DNA of 64,000 nucleotides from Sphingobacterium thalpophilum (lineage in GTDB: Bacteria; Bacteroidota; Bacteroidia; Sphingobacteriales; Sphingobacteriaceae), in contig NZ_LR590484.1 of NCBI RefSeq assembly GCF_901482695.1, forward strand, positions 4,836,001-4,900,000. Direction: 5' to 3'. Numbering within the stretch: position 1 is the stretch's first letter; every line of letters begins with the position of its first letter. Below the pieces are notes generated by a model, which did not search any database, had not been told where the DNA came from, and saw only the letters and a list, made by a program, of their open reading frames with translations. Position numbers and translations under genes: made by a program. Of this stretch, positions 27,111 to 36,614 are shown piece by piece.

Positions 27111-27287
27111 AGTTTATGGAATTATGTCCGTGAATATTGATACGTTTATTATAGGATCACGTATATGTTCAATAAACATCTAAAATTAGTAAATATCCTT
27201 AAATTGGCTACAAAATTTCCCGATATGACTACAGTTAATGACCTGTGATCTGGCAACTTTGTTCTACAAAATTTAAATATTCAAGTT

Positions 27288-28061
27288 ATGCAGACAAACC
27301 AAACAAAAGTGGCCCTCGTCACTGGAGCGAATACCGGTGTAGGATTTCAGATCGCCAAAGCGTTGGCGGAAAACGGTTATGTTGTTTACGCTGGATCTCG
27401 GAACCTAGAAAAAGGGGAAGCGGCCGTATCGCAGATCGGCGACAAAGCTAAAGTTATTCAGTTGGACATTACAGACAATCAGTCAATTAACGCAGCGGTT
27501 GAGACCATAAAAGGTATGTATGGACATCTTAACCTTTTGGTTAACAACGCTGCGATCTCGCATGCCGGAAAGCCCGGCCGTACCATGGAAGAAATTTTGG
27601 GCTCCCAGCGTGCTAGTATTGCATCCATTAGTGAACTTAAAACCGTGTGGGAGACGAATGTGTTTGGAACACTTGCCGTCACCCAGGCCTTTTTACCTTT
27701 ACTCCATCAAACAGCAACTGCACGTATCGTAGTGGTTTCAAGCGCATTAGGATCCCTTGAAATCAACTCCAATACCGAAAATCCATATCGTGTTCATTTT
27801 GATGCAGTATATGGCGCTTCTAAGACCGCGCTCAATGGGATATTTCTGTCTTTAGCAATAGAACTGGAGCATACGGGTATTAAGGTTCACCTCGTCAGTC
27901 CGGGATTCACAGCAACAGCGCTCAATAATTTTCAGGGGACGGATACCGTAGAGGAGGGAGCAAAGGAGCCCATCCGCGTTTCACTGGCTGAAGACCTTCC
28001 GACAGGTAGTTTTACCGGCCCAGCCTCTTTCAGTGCAAAGGGTAACATTCTGCCGTGGTAA
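27288..28061 (+). CDS. Short-chain dehydrogenase/reductase, carbonyl-reductase-like
   Basis: The 257-residue protein has the SDR nucleotide motif TGANTGVGF (residues 13-21), the NNAAI stabilising motif, VVSSALG with the catalytic serine and YGASKTALN with Y and K of the catalytic tetrad. It resembles NADPH-dependent carbonyl reductases that reduce aldehydes and quinones. The start is ATG 27288 (MQTNQTKVALVTGANTG). A terminator hairpin follows 14 bases after the stop, before the AraC gene. Divergent from the macro-domain gene. Confidence 0.9.
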   Translation: MQTNQTKVALVTGANTGVGFQIAKALAENGYVVYAGSRNLEKGEAAVSQIGDKAKVIQLDITDNQSINAAVETIKGMYGHLNLLVNNAAISHAGKPGRTMEEILGSQRASIASISELKTVWETNVFGTLAVTQAFLPLLHQTATARIVVVSSALGSLEINSNTENPYRVHFDAVYGASKTALNGIFLSLAIELEHTGIKVHLVSPGFTATALNNFQGTDTVEEGAKEPIRVSLAEDLPTGSFTGPASFSAKGNILPW

Positions 28062-28074
28062 TTTTTTTGAGATC

Positions 28075-28105
28075 AAAACCTATGATCATTTATCATAGGT
28101 TTTTT
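28075..28105 (+). terminator. Rho-independent terminator between the SDR and AraC genes
   Basis: Perfect 12-base arms (AAAACCTATGAT and complement) around CATTT end in a run of six T. It closes the SDR transcript and lies only 11 bases before the AraC start codon, so AraC either has a promoter within the SDR gene or is expressed by read-through. Confidence 0.85.
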
Positions 28106-28116
28106 ACATTTATAAC

Positions 28117-29052
28117 ATGAAAGGCAAAGACAATAAATTGGTCCGTTTTATATCCATATCGGAAAGCCATGAGGCTTTCGGGCTCCCCGCACCACAGCAT
28201 CCGCTGATTAGCCTCGTTCATTTCAATAAGGATAATCCTTTCAATACAGAGATGGCACCCATTTATGATGTCCTGAGCTTCTATAAGATCACTTTTATCA
28301 CACGAAACAAAGGACGGTTGAAATATGGCCGCAATTACTACGATTACAATGAAGGCAGTATGTTGTTTCTGGCCCCGAATCAATTGGTCGGAAGCACAGA
28401 CTATAATAGCGAAACCTATTGTTACATTCTGCTGATCCATCCCGATTTTTTTCGGGGCTATCCCATAGCCAATAAGATTAAGCAGTATGGCTATTTTTCG
28501 TACTCATCTAATGAAGCCCTGCATTTGTCAGAGTCTGAAAAGGAGATTATCCTTTCTATTTATAACATCATGGAACAAGAGCTCAACAGCCGCGTTGATG
28601 AATTCAGCCACGAAGTTGTGATCGCACAGTTAGAGCTGCTATTGAGCTACGTCAATAGATTTTACAAACGCCAGTTCATCACCAGAAAAATTATTAACAA
28701 CGATATTCTTCAAAGAACTGAAGCTATTTTGGATGAATATTTCAATAGTGAGAAGTCTTTAATTGAAGGCATTCCTACTGTACATGATCTATCTAAGCAG
28801 TTAAATCTTTCGCCGGGTTATTTAAGCGATATATTACGGTCGCTTATCGGACAGACTGCTCAGCAGTATATTCACCATAAACTAATTGAAAAAGCAAAGG
28901 AAAAATTAACAACTACACAGTTGACAGTCAGCGAAATTGCATATGAGATGGGTTTTGAACATCCTCAAAGTTTCAGCAAACTATTTAAAAAGAAGACATC
29001 GATAACACCATTGGAATTTCGTTCTTTATTTAATCAAAATTCTAGTTGTTGA
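28117..29052 (+). CDS. AraC family transcriptional regulator
   Basis: The 311-residue protein has an N-terminal cupin-like ligand domain (about 25-150; NEGSMLFLAPNQLVGS) and a C-terminal pair of helix-turn-helix motifs: VHDLSKQLNLSPGYLSDILR and VSEIAYEMGFEHPQSFSKLF, with KTSITPLEFR at the end. It probably controls the adjacent SDR gene. The effector is unknown. Confidence 0.88.
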   Translation: MKGKDNKLVRFISISESHEAFGLPAPQHPLISLVHFNKDNPFNTEMAPIYDVLSFYKITFITRNKGRLKYGRNYYDYNEGSMLFLAPNQLVGSTDYNSETYCYILLIHPDFFRGYPIANKIKQYGYFSYSSNEALHLSESEKEIILSIYNIMEQELNSRVDEFSHEVVIAQLELLLSYVNRFYKRQFITRKIINNDILQRTEAILDEYFNSEKSLIEGIPTVHDLSKQLNLSPGYLSDILRSLIGQTAQQYIHHKLIEKAKEKLTTTQLTVSEIAYEMGFEHPQSFSKLFKKKTSITPLEFRSLFNQNSSC

Positions 29053-29323
29053 TTTTTCGTGAAAGGCAGTCTACTCAGGGATGTCGACGCCAGAAGAGAG
29101 CCAAGTATAGATTTTTGTTGGCCAAAATAGCGGTATATGAACGCTCTCCTGGATCAATTTGCTCTAAATTTCTTGTTTAATTATAATAATCTATATCTTT
29201 ATTCAATATAGACCTTAGTGTATTCTTGTGCCTCTTGGAATCAACCATTTTTTGTGTGTACTGAATGAGGCTATGTGATTCCTCCAGATGGGAGTCAACT
29301 TATACTTGAATTTAATTTTATAT

Positions 29324-30769
29324 ATGCAAGCACCCAAAACATTGAATATCAGAAGAACAGTGACGGCTATTTTTCTAATGCTCTTGTCTGGAGCAACATT
29401 TGCACAGAATTTGGATAGAAGGCCCAATATCGTATTTATTATGGCAGACGATCTCGGATATGGAGATCTGGGCGTCTACGGGCAGAAAAAAATAGAAACC
29501 AAGCGTATAGATTCTCTGGCCAGACAGGGTATGAAGTTTACCAACTTTTATGCGGGTACTTCAGTCTGCGCGCCATCACGTTCATCGCTTATGACTGGGC
29601 AGCATACGGGGCACACCTATATTAGGGGCAATAAGGAAATTGAACCAGAAGGCCAGCAACCATTGGCAGATTCGGTGCAGACTATCGCAATGCTGCTGCA
29701 GAAGGCGGGATACGTTACAGGTGCCTTTGGTAAATGGGGCTTGGGCATGGTCAACACCAGCGGTGCACCAGATCAGAAAGGATTCGACGAATTCTATGGT
29801 TACAATTGTCAACGACAATCACACCGTTACTATCCGACCCATCTTTGGCATAATAATCAGCGTATCGAACTTGAAGGTAACGGACTGATGGCAAAGGGCC
29901 AGTATGCGCCGGCGTTGATACAAGAACGGACACTTGCATTTATCGATGCAAACAAAGACAAACACTTTTTCCTCTTTGTACCCACCGTACTGCCTCATGC
30001 CGAACTTTCAGGACCGGAAGATGCGTTTTACCAGCAATACGCCACTAAGTTCGAAGAAAAAGTCCACAGAGGAAATGATTACGGTCTCAAGGCAACTGTG
30101 GCTGGCTATGCCAGTGTAGATAAACCACGAGCCATGTACGCCAGTATGGTCAGCCGCATGGATGCATATGTTGGTCAGATAATCGATAAGCTTAAGCAGC
30201 ACCAATTGCTTGACAATACCATCATCATTTTTACTAGCGATAATGGTTCACATAAAGAAGGGGGGGCAGATCCAAACTTTTTTAACAGTTCCGGAGGTCT
30301 ACGTGGCAATAAACGCGATCTATATGAGGGCGGTATCAAAACACCATTCATAGCCTATTGGCCGGGTAAAATTGCCGAGGGAAAAACGTCCACCTATCTC
30401 GGGGCGTTTTGGGATATCATGCCGACGCTTGTAGAACTCGCCCAGGCTGAACAACCACATTATACCGATGGTATTTCGTTTGCGCCGACGCTATTGGGTA
30501 ATAACAAGCAACAGAAGCACCACGACTACCTTTATTGGGAATTTCATGAAGACGGCGGGCGTCAGGCCGTACGAAAAGGAGACTGGAAACTCATTCTACA
30601 AAAGGTCATCAGTGGTAGTCCAGTTGAGGAGTTGTATAATCTCAGACGCGATCCGAAAGAACAAACGAACGTAGCGCAAGATAATCCGAAGAAAGTGAGA
30701 GAATTACGTATTCTGATTGAACAAGCACATGTGGAAACGCCTATCTTCCCATTGACGAGTAAAAAATAA
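29324..30769 (+). CDS. Secreted sulfatase (formylglycine-dependent)
   Basis: The 481-residue enzyme from ATG 29324 has a signal peptide (MQAPKTLNIRRTVTAIFLML to FAQ), the metal-binding start PNIVFIMADDLGYGDLG, and the activation motif CAPSRSSLMTG, whose cysteine (residue 82) becomes formylglycine. Later come GKWGLG, TIIIFTSDNGSHKEG and the C-terminal subdomain with LYNLRRDPKEQTNVA. It hydrolyses sulfate esters, probably of glycans or phenols, in the periplasm. An upstream ATG (29288) would add 12 residues. A terminator follows the stop. No anaerobic sulfatase-maturating enzyme lies in the window. Confidence 0.92.
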   Translation: MQAPKTLNIRRTVTAIFLMLLSGATFAQNLDRRPNIVFIMADDLGYGDLGVYGQKKIETKRIDSLARQGMKFTNFYAGTSVCAPSRSSLMTGQHTGHTYIRGNKEIEPEGQQPLADSVQTIAMLLQKAGYVTGAFGKWGLGMVNTSGAPDQKGFDEFYGYNCQRQSHRYYPTHLWHNNQRIELEGNGLMAKGQYAPALIQERTLAFIDANKDKHFFLFVPTVLPHAELSGPEDAFYQQYATKFEEKVHRGNDYGLKATVAGYASVDKPRAMYASMVSRMDAYVGQIIDKLKQHQLLDNTIIIFTSDNGSHKEGGADPNFFNSSGGLRGNKRDLYEGGIKTPFIAYWPGKIAEGKTSTYLGAFWDIMPTLVELAQAEQPHYTDGISFAPTLLGNNKQQKHHDYLYWEFHEDGGRQAVRKGDWKLILQKVISGSPVEELYNLRRDPKEQTNVAQDNPKKVRELRILIEQAHVETPIFPLTSKK

Positions 30770-30807
30770 CAAAAGAGGTTAGTAAAAGCTCTTAAAGCAT
30801 AAAGTGA

Positions 30808-30841
30808 GACCGCCTAGAAACAACTTCAGGCGGTCCTTTTT
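30808..30841 (+). terminator. Rho-independent terminator after the sulfatase gene
   Basis: Arms GACCGCCT and AGGCGGTC enclose 12 bases and are followed by CTTTTTG. It lies about 40 bases after the stop. Confidence 0.85.
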
Positions 30842-31010
30842 GTTACGTCAAAAATAAACACTGGACCATGTGAAATTTTCAAAGCTGCACCAATCGGGTA
30901 GCCCAATATTCATTTACCTTTACGCTATCTTAAAAGACAACACAGATACATTTATCTGCTGATATTCCAAATAGATAATATAGTAAATGACTTGGTATAA
31001 CGACAAAGAT

Positions 31011-31748
31011 ATGAATCAGGACATCGTTAAAAATATAGATTCTGTACAAAGAAGAATAGTAAAGGCATGCGCTGCCAGCGGCCGTAATCCAGACGAAGTG
31101 AAGCTATTGCTGGCGACCAAAACAGTGCCTGTCGCTCGTATAAAGGTTGCCTTGGAAGCTGGATATACTTTAATTGCCGAAAATAAGATTCAGGAATTGA
31201 AAGAGAAATTTGAGGGCCTAAAGGAACTTCTACACGTCAATCATTTTATCGGGCACTTACAGAGCAATAAGATTAAAGAAGTTCTAAAATATGATGTGAC
31301 GTGCATTCAATCTCTGGATCGATATGATCTTGCGGAAAAGCTACATCATAGATTGCTACTCGAAGGAAGGCAAATGGAGGTTCTCATACAGGTCAACACC
31401 TCCTACGAGGAGAGTAAATATGGGGTAAGTCCGAATGACGTTTTAGCACTCGTCGAGAAAGTTTCCAAATTGAATACGATAAGGATTAAGGGGCTGATGA
31501 CAATAGGCATGCTGAGTAATAAGGCAGAAAAAGTCCGGAAGTGCTTCCGTCTGTTAAAGGAGATACAACAAAAGATCATTTCTAATAACTTTGATCATGT
31601 TAATATGCATGAACTGTCAATGGGTATGAGTGGTGATATGGAAATAGCGATTGAAGAGGGGGCGACAATGATTCGCATAGGAACAGCTATTTTCGGGCAC
31701 AGGCCGACACCAGATAGCTTTTATTGGGACGAAAATAATAGAGTTTGA
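31011..31748 (+). CDS. YggS-family PLP homeostasis protein
   Basis: The 245-residue protein, from ATG 31011 (MNQDIVKNI), is a fold-type III PLP-binding protein with the cofactor lysine K37 (LLLATKTVP), then IAENKIQELKEKF, VNHFIGHLQSNK, IKGLMTIGML and MGMSGDMEIAIEEGATMIRI. It has no catalytic activity in relatives but keeps pyridoxal phosphate at safe levels in the cytosol. An upstream start at 30987 adds eight residues. The family is normally next to cell-division genes; here it is alone. Confidence 0.93.
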   Translation: MNQDIVKNIDSVQRRIVKACAASGRNPDEVKLLLATKTVPVARIKVALEAGYTLIAENKIQELKEKFEGLKELLHVNHFIGHLQSNKIKEVLKYDVTCIQSLDRYDLAEKLHHRLLLEGRQMEVLIQVNTSYEESKYGVSPNDVLALVEKVSKLNTIRIKGLMTIGMLSNKAEKVRKCFRLLKEIQQKIISNNFDHVNMHELSMGMSGDMEIAIEEGATMIRIGTAIFGHRPTPDSFYWDENNRV

Positions 31749-31898
31749 AAGATAGACAGTTTAAATGCGTTGCGTTCTTGATATCGCCCTCAAGATTAAA
31801 TCAATTAAAAATGAACATACATTTTATACGATTAAAACTCTGGTGACATTTTTAGACCGTGCGAAGAATAAAAAGACCTAAGGCAGCTTTTTCACATA

Positions 31899-33632
31899 CT
31901 ATCTAGTCAGCTGTGGTTCACACCAGATCGACCAAGCATTAAAGTTGTTTCCTGTCCTATCTTGTGTGCAAAGCTCGAGATCATCGATTTCTGTTACATC
32001 TAGATCAAAACAATGCTGTTCGCCTGGTTTGACATCGTGCGAAGACAGTATTTTTCCATTACCTCGAATGAAAAATTGAATACCTTCGGGTTTGTCTGCT
32101 CCGTCCCGTAAAGCAGCCATGATATGCAGTTTTTTCCACTTTCTTGCTAGACTGTACTTATAAACAGAAGGGGAATGTGCATATAACCCTTTATTAAATA
32201 TCTTACCATTGCTTTCCAGGAAAAATAGTTTGTTCGATTCAGTAGTGTAAAAATTTCGTGCGGGGTTTTCCCAGCCTACAGATGCGTCATCCCATTTTGC
32301 ATCCGAAAGAAAAATGCTGTCAAGATTTGTGTTGTCAAGGCTTACTGGTGTTTGGTCTTGCAACAATTGGTGTAATAGTTTTAGTTTTGTCTGTCTTTGA
32401 CTATGTTGGTCATCGCGTTCTATTAATCTGATAAGGTCATTTACAGTTGCTTGACCATAATTATCCAAAGTCAAAAAATGACCACCATCGTTATGCAGTA
32501 TCATTTTTCGGTATTCTTTAATAGATCCATTGTTAAACAAAAATAATATCCTGATTTCATGAGGTGTATTGAGCTCAAAACCAGAAATGTCAATCTCTGC
32601 TGAGTTTCTTTGATTGATGACCGTGATATAGCTGCTGCTCAGATATTCTGAGATATGGTAAGGACGAACTAACGTGACAGCGCCGTATGGTATTGTGTCT
32701 GCATGGTAATACAGTTTTAGCTTCGTATTACTTTCGGAAAGAGATAAGTTGTAGGATTGCAGTAGAAATTCATTCTTATTGTAAATAGATTTTGGCCTTT
32801 GAGTAAAAATCGGATGACTACTCAACTGAAACACCGAGGCCCGGGATAACTTAGAGGAGACTATACCACCCCATTTTTCTTCTTTGTAATGTCGGCTACC
32901 ATATTCTCCCATTAAGGAGATTTTATTTTTATTGAATTCGCCAGGAAAGCCGTTGTCATGTGGTAATCCGAACAAATGGCCCATTTCATGAGCTATTCCC
33001 CCTAAATACCAACTGTTGAACTCTCCGACAGAACATTCTTTATCGGTGGCAAACATTTCTGTAAAAACCATTTTTGTTGTTGAGTCGCTTAGGAATTCCG
33101 GGTCCAAAAGTTCGCAGTCTGCAACCATGCACAACCCAGAGGAAGCAGATCCCCTTCCGTAGTATGGCGAATGAAATACATAGGTACCTTTCTCATTTTT
33201 ATAGTTTAATGAAGTAATTACAAGGATATGCTCTATACTTGGATTCATAACAGGGGCTAACTTTTCGAAAATTTCCTTTTCTATTTCTGTCCCAGAATTT
33301 ATGTTATAATCAGCTGACGGCTTACAGCCTTGAACGAGGTGGTATCGATAGCCCGAATTTTCCGTTTCAAATGGAATTCCGCTACTTTTAACGCCTGAAT
33401 TTTCAAGTTCCTCTTTGTAATAGGACGAGATATCTCTAAGAATTCGATCTAGGCGGTTACTCCAACCTTGAGGCGCCTCTACGTCAGCAGCGTAAAAATA
33501 AACAACCCGAACTGTGTTAACATGTTTATTGTTGCTGGTTTGTATAGACGCGTGCACGAAATGGCTAAACGTTAATAACAAAATGGACAGCCATATTTTT
33601 CGGAAAATTTTCTTAGCTACTTGTACGTTCAA
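31899..33632 (-). CDS. Secreted zinc metalloprotease-like protein with an NPCBM domain
   Basis: The 577-residue protein has a signal peptide (residues 1-28, ending VHAS), a metzincin-type zinc site HEMGHLFGLPHD (H215, E216, H219, H225), a beta-rich middle region (about 290-400), and a C-terminal NPCBM domain (about 450-577: KGLYAHSPSVYKYSLARKWK and EGIQFFIRGNGK), which binds carbohydrate. VFTEMFATDKECSVGEFNSW precedes the zinc motif. It could be a protease acting on glycosylated proteins or an inactive binding module. An NPCBM fused to a metzincin is unusual. Nothing beside it suggests a partner. Confidence 0.82.
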   Translation of the reverse strand: MNVQVAKKIFRKIWLSILLLTFSHFVHASIQTSNNKHVNTVRVVYFYAADVEAPQGWSNRLDRILRDISSYYKEELENSGVKSSGIPFETENSGYRYHLVQGCKPSADYNINSGTEIEKEIFEKLAPVMNPSIEHILVITSLNYKNEKGTYVFHSPYYGRGSASSGLCMVADCELLDPEFLSDSTTKMVFTEMFATDKECSVGEFNSWYLGGIAHEMGHLFGLPHDNGFPGEFNKNKISLMGEYGSRHYKEEKWGGIVSSKLSRASVFQLSSHPIFTQRPKSIYNKNEFLLQSYNLSLSESNTKLKLYYHADTIPYGAVTLVRPYHISEYLSSSYITVINQRNSAEIDISGFELNTPHEIRILFLFNNGSIKEYRKMILHNDGGHFLTLDNYGQATVNDLIRLIERDDQHSQRQTKLKLLHQLLQDQTPVSLDNTNLDSIFLSDAKWDDASVGWENPARNFYTTESNKLFFLESNGKIFNKGLYAHSPSVYKYSLARKWKKLHIMAALRDGADKPEGIQFFIRGNGKILSSHDVKPGEQHCFDLDVTEIDDLELCTQDRTGNNFNAWSIWCEPQLTR

Positions 33633-34136
33633 TTTACACTATTTTGGGTTGCCTAAAAAACATATTTGTCTAAGGAAAACTGCAAGATTGCCTTACGAAT
33701 GTTTGTCTAACATAACATCTTCAATTTTCTACAATTCTCGTGTACTTCAAAATGAGGATTATTTTCGAGATTCAAGGACAAAGCCTGCTTGAAATCTTCA
33801 CAGACATTTTACTCATTACCAAGGTGCAAAAAATTGCGGTCCGATTAAAATATGCATATCATAATTTTGATTAACTTTCAAAGCATTATCTATTTCGACC
33901 AATGCTTCTGTCGGTTTATTAAATTTTCTGCAACATGTGGTAATACTACGGTTGCACGTAGCTAATGTAAGAAAAATTTAATTAATCACCTATTTTAATA
34001 TATCAAGCACATCGCCGATATCCTAGCGAATGTTATCTTCCGATGTATGATAAATACCGTTTTTATTACCAAATCGTTTTATCGGGCAAAACAAAAACAT
34101 GTCATATTATATTACTAGGTATATAAACTTAATTCA
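33633..34136. other. Gene-poor gap with a possible gene remnant
   Basis: This 504-base stretch lies between the metalloprotease start and the MocA gene, which diverge. On the minus strand, 33935 to 33816 reads RKFNKPTEALVEIDNALKVN and continues NYDMHILIGPQFF to a stop, which resembles the end of a TPR-containing protein. It has no start of its own. The rest is AT-rich with no clear feature. Confidence 0.35.
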
Positions 34137-35501
34137 ATGAATGGTTCAAGACGAGATTTTATCAAAAAAGCAAGCTTGCTTGGAGCAAGTCTGTATACTG
34201 GGGCTAATGCTTTCAGTGCCTCCAGTTATCGCAGAATCCTTGGTGCAAATGAACGCATAAATATCGGTGTAATTGGATTTTCTGACCGCCACAAGGGAGC
34301 TCACGCGCCCTCGTTTCTGGCCGCTTACAAAGATTTAAATTTTGACATCATTGCTGTGAGCGATATCTGGAGACTACGTCGGGAGGAAGGAACTGACTTT
34401 TGGAAACAAAAGCTGGGACACGATATCACCTCTTGTCGGAACAATGAAGAGCTTTATGGACTGAAAGACATTGACGCTGTAATGATTTCAACGGCGGACT
34501 TCCAGCATGCGCTGCATGCAATTGAAGCCGTTAAGGCCGGTAAAGATGCGTTTGTCGAAAAACCGCTGGCAGAAACCATGGATGACGCACGAGCCGTATT
34601 AAAAGCGGTAAGAGATAGTGGCAAGATTGTACAGATTGGATCGCAGCGGAGGAGCGGAGCGAATTATTTTGCCGCGGATGATTTTATAAAAAGCGGAAAA
34701 TTCGGCGATATTGTGATGGTAGAGCTTACGTGGAATGTCAATCAGCCTGGCCGTTGGCGCAGACCATCCTTAGTCGCCAAGCTTCGGGAAGAAGATGTGG
34801 ATTGGCGGCGCTTTTTGCTCAACAGGCCGTATGAAGCATTCGATGCGAGACATTATCTCGAATACAGGTTATTTTGGCCATACTCATCTGGTATTCCCGG
34901 ACAATGGTTATGTCATCAGATCGACACGGTACACTGGTTTAGCGGCCTTCCCCATCCACGCAGCGTAGCAGTCAACGGCGGAAATTATGTATGGAAAGAT
35001 GGACGCGAGAATGCCGATACATTTACTGCAGTATTTGATTACGGCCCATTTGATGATAAGACCAAAGGGTTTCAGGTGTTGTTCAAGTCGAGACAGACTA
35101 ATTCCGGTGTTGCAGATGGGGAAGAGGTAAAAGAAATATACTACAGTAATGGCGGGACACTTAACCTCGATACGAATAAAATCACGCCTTTAGGAGGCCT
35201 TACCGAAAAATATGCCAGCATGATGGGCCTCAAGCCCAATCTATTACCCGAAACAAGCTTAAATGATATTCGTGTAGCGACATCGGCTGATACCGGAGGT
35301 GATCCCGTAACCATGGCCCATATACGCAATTGGATGGAATGTGTACGCAGTCGTAGGGAACCCAATGCGACCGTCGAGGCGGGCTATAATCATTCGATCG
35401 CCGTCATTATGGCCAACGCTGCCTACCGTACGGGCCAAAAAGTAATCTTCGACCGTGAACGACAGGAAGTTATCGCCGGTGATAAGGTATTCAAATATTA
35501 A
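34137..35501 (+). CDS. Gfo/Idh/MocA family oxidoreductase, Tat-exported
   Basis: The 454-residue protein starts with a clear twin-arginine signal (SRRDFIKKASLLGASLY), then a Rossmann fold (INIGVIGF, IDAVMISTADFQHALHAIEA, KDAFVEKPLAETMDDARAVL with EKP) and a C-terminal substrate domain (HQIDTVHWFSGLPHP). NAD(P)-dependent oxidoreduction of a sugar or its derivative in the periplasm is expected. The following DUF6807 gene starts 20 bases later, and the two families are often neighbours in sugar-degradation loci. Confidence 0.9.
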   Translation: MNGSRRDFIKKASLLGASLYTGANAFSASSYRRILGANERINIGVIGFSDRHKGAHAPSFLAAYKDLNFDIIAVSDIWRLRREEGTDFWKQKLGHDITSCRNNEELYGLKDIDAVMISTADFQHALHAIEAVKAGKDAFVEKPLAETMDDARAVLKAVRDSGKIVQIGSQRRSGANYFAADDFIKSGKFGDIVMVELTWNVNQPGRWRRPSLVAKLREEDVDWRRFLLNRPYEAFDARHYLEYRLFWPYSSGIPGQWLCHQIDTVHWFSGLPHPRSVAVNGGNYVWKDGRENADTFTAVFDYGPFDDKTKGFQVLFKSRQTNSGVADGEEVKEIYYSNGGTLNLDTNKITPLGGLTEKYASMMGLKPNLLPETSLNDIRVATSADTGGDPVTMAHIRNWMECVRSRREPNATVEAGYNHSIAVIMANAAYRTGQKVIFDRERQEVIAGDKVFKY

Positions 35502-35521
35502 GTTTAAAATAGCTAACCAAC

Positions 35522-36555
35522 ATGAAACATTTTATCCTATCTCTTTTACATTTAGCAACCATGGTCGGGCCCATATATGCACAACATAAACAAAAGATCA
35601 CCGTCCGACACGATAAATTGCACAAAAGCGTTACTGTCGAAGCAGATGGCCAACCTTTTACTGCTCTTATTTATCCTGATGATCTGGAAAAACCGACGCT
35701 ATTCCCCATCCATGCCGCCAATGGAGAAGTTATTACACGTGGCTATCCACTTATGTCACGAGCGAATGAACCCACCGACCATCCGCATCACGTTGGCCTA
35801 TGGATGAACTATGAAAGTGTGAACGGACTCGATTTTTGGAACAATTCCTCTGCCATACCACCGGATAAAAACAACAAATACGGCTGGATTAAGACGACTG
35901 CCATCAACGAAGCTAAAGGTGGCGATACGGGACTCATAAACTATACCGCGAACTGGTGCGATATAAAACAACAGGTTTTGTTGAAAGAAAGTACCACGCT
36001 AGTCTTTCAGTCAACAGGAAGGGTCCGAACGATTGACCGTACTACCATCCTCACTGCTCAGCAACCAGTATCTTTTACCGATGTTAAAGATGGTCTACTC
36101 GGCCTGCGTGTTGCTCATGAACTGGAATTACCGTCCGATGAAGAACGTCAGTTTACCGATACGCATGGTGTAGTGAGTAAAGAGCAATCCTAACACGGTT
36201 ACCGGCAACTATTTGACCAGCGAGGACAAGACCGGAGATGCAGCATGGGGCTCAAGGGCCAGATGGTGTATGCTCTATGGGAAGAAAGGGGGGGGATACG
36301 ATCAGTATTGTTATCATGGACCACCCCGACAATATAGGATATCCAACCTACTGGCATGCGAGAGGCTATGGGCTTTTTGCCGCCAATCCATTAGGACAGA
36401 AAGTGTTCAGCAAAGGTGCTGAAGCCCTAAATTTGACATTGAAACCGGGAAAGTCTGTCACATTTCGATATCGCATCGTGATCGCGTCGGATAATAAAAG
36501 ACTGTCTACAAAAGAAATCGGCCGGTTGTCCGACAATTTTGCTAAGTCCCGATGA
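35522..36555 (+). pseudogene. DUF6807/PmoA-like secreted protein gene, two frameshifts
   Basis: A signal peptide (MKHFILSLLHLATMVGPIYA) is followed by DUF6807 features: PIHAANGEVITRGYPL, EPTDHPHHVGLWMNYESVNG and FTDVKDGLLGLRVAHELEL. The frame breaks twice. Near 36180 one extra base moves translation to a stop at 36191-36193, with the true continuation SNPNTVTGNYLTSEDKTGDA read in the next frame. A run of eight G at 36288-36295 causes a second shift, after which KGGDTISIVIMDHPDNIGYP continues to the stop at 36553-36555. All the family's expected length (about 340 residues) is present, only not in one frame. Two single-base insertions could be real mutations or sequencing errors, the G8 run being an obvious site for either. 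Confidence 0.87.
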
Positions 36556-36569
36556 TTTCATTTACAAGT

Positions 36570-36597
36570 GGTTGCCGGACCGGAGGGGTCGGCAACC
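36570..36597. terminator. Terminator hairpin after the DUF6807 gene
   Basis: GGTTGCC pairs with GGCAACC, with inner GACC/GGTC, and a T7 run follows 12 bases later. It also lies beside the end of the convergent Hsp31 gene. Confidence 0.65.
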
Positions 36598-36614
36598 TAA
36601 AAGCGATCCTTTTT

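Noticed and set aside
36288..36295. Programmed frameshifting at the G8 run
   Set aside because: A second unrelated frameshift lies 110 bases upstream and no stimulatory structure is visible, so mutation or sequencing error is simpler.
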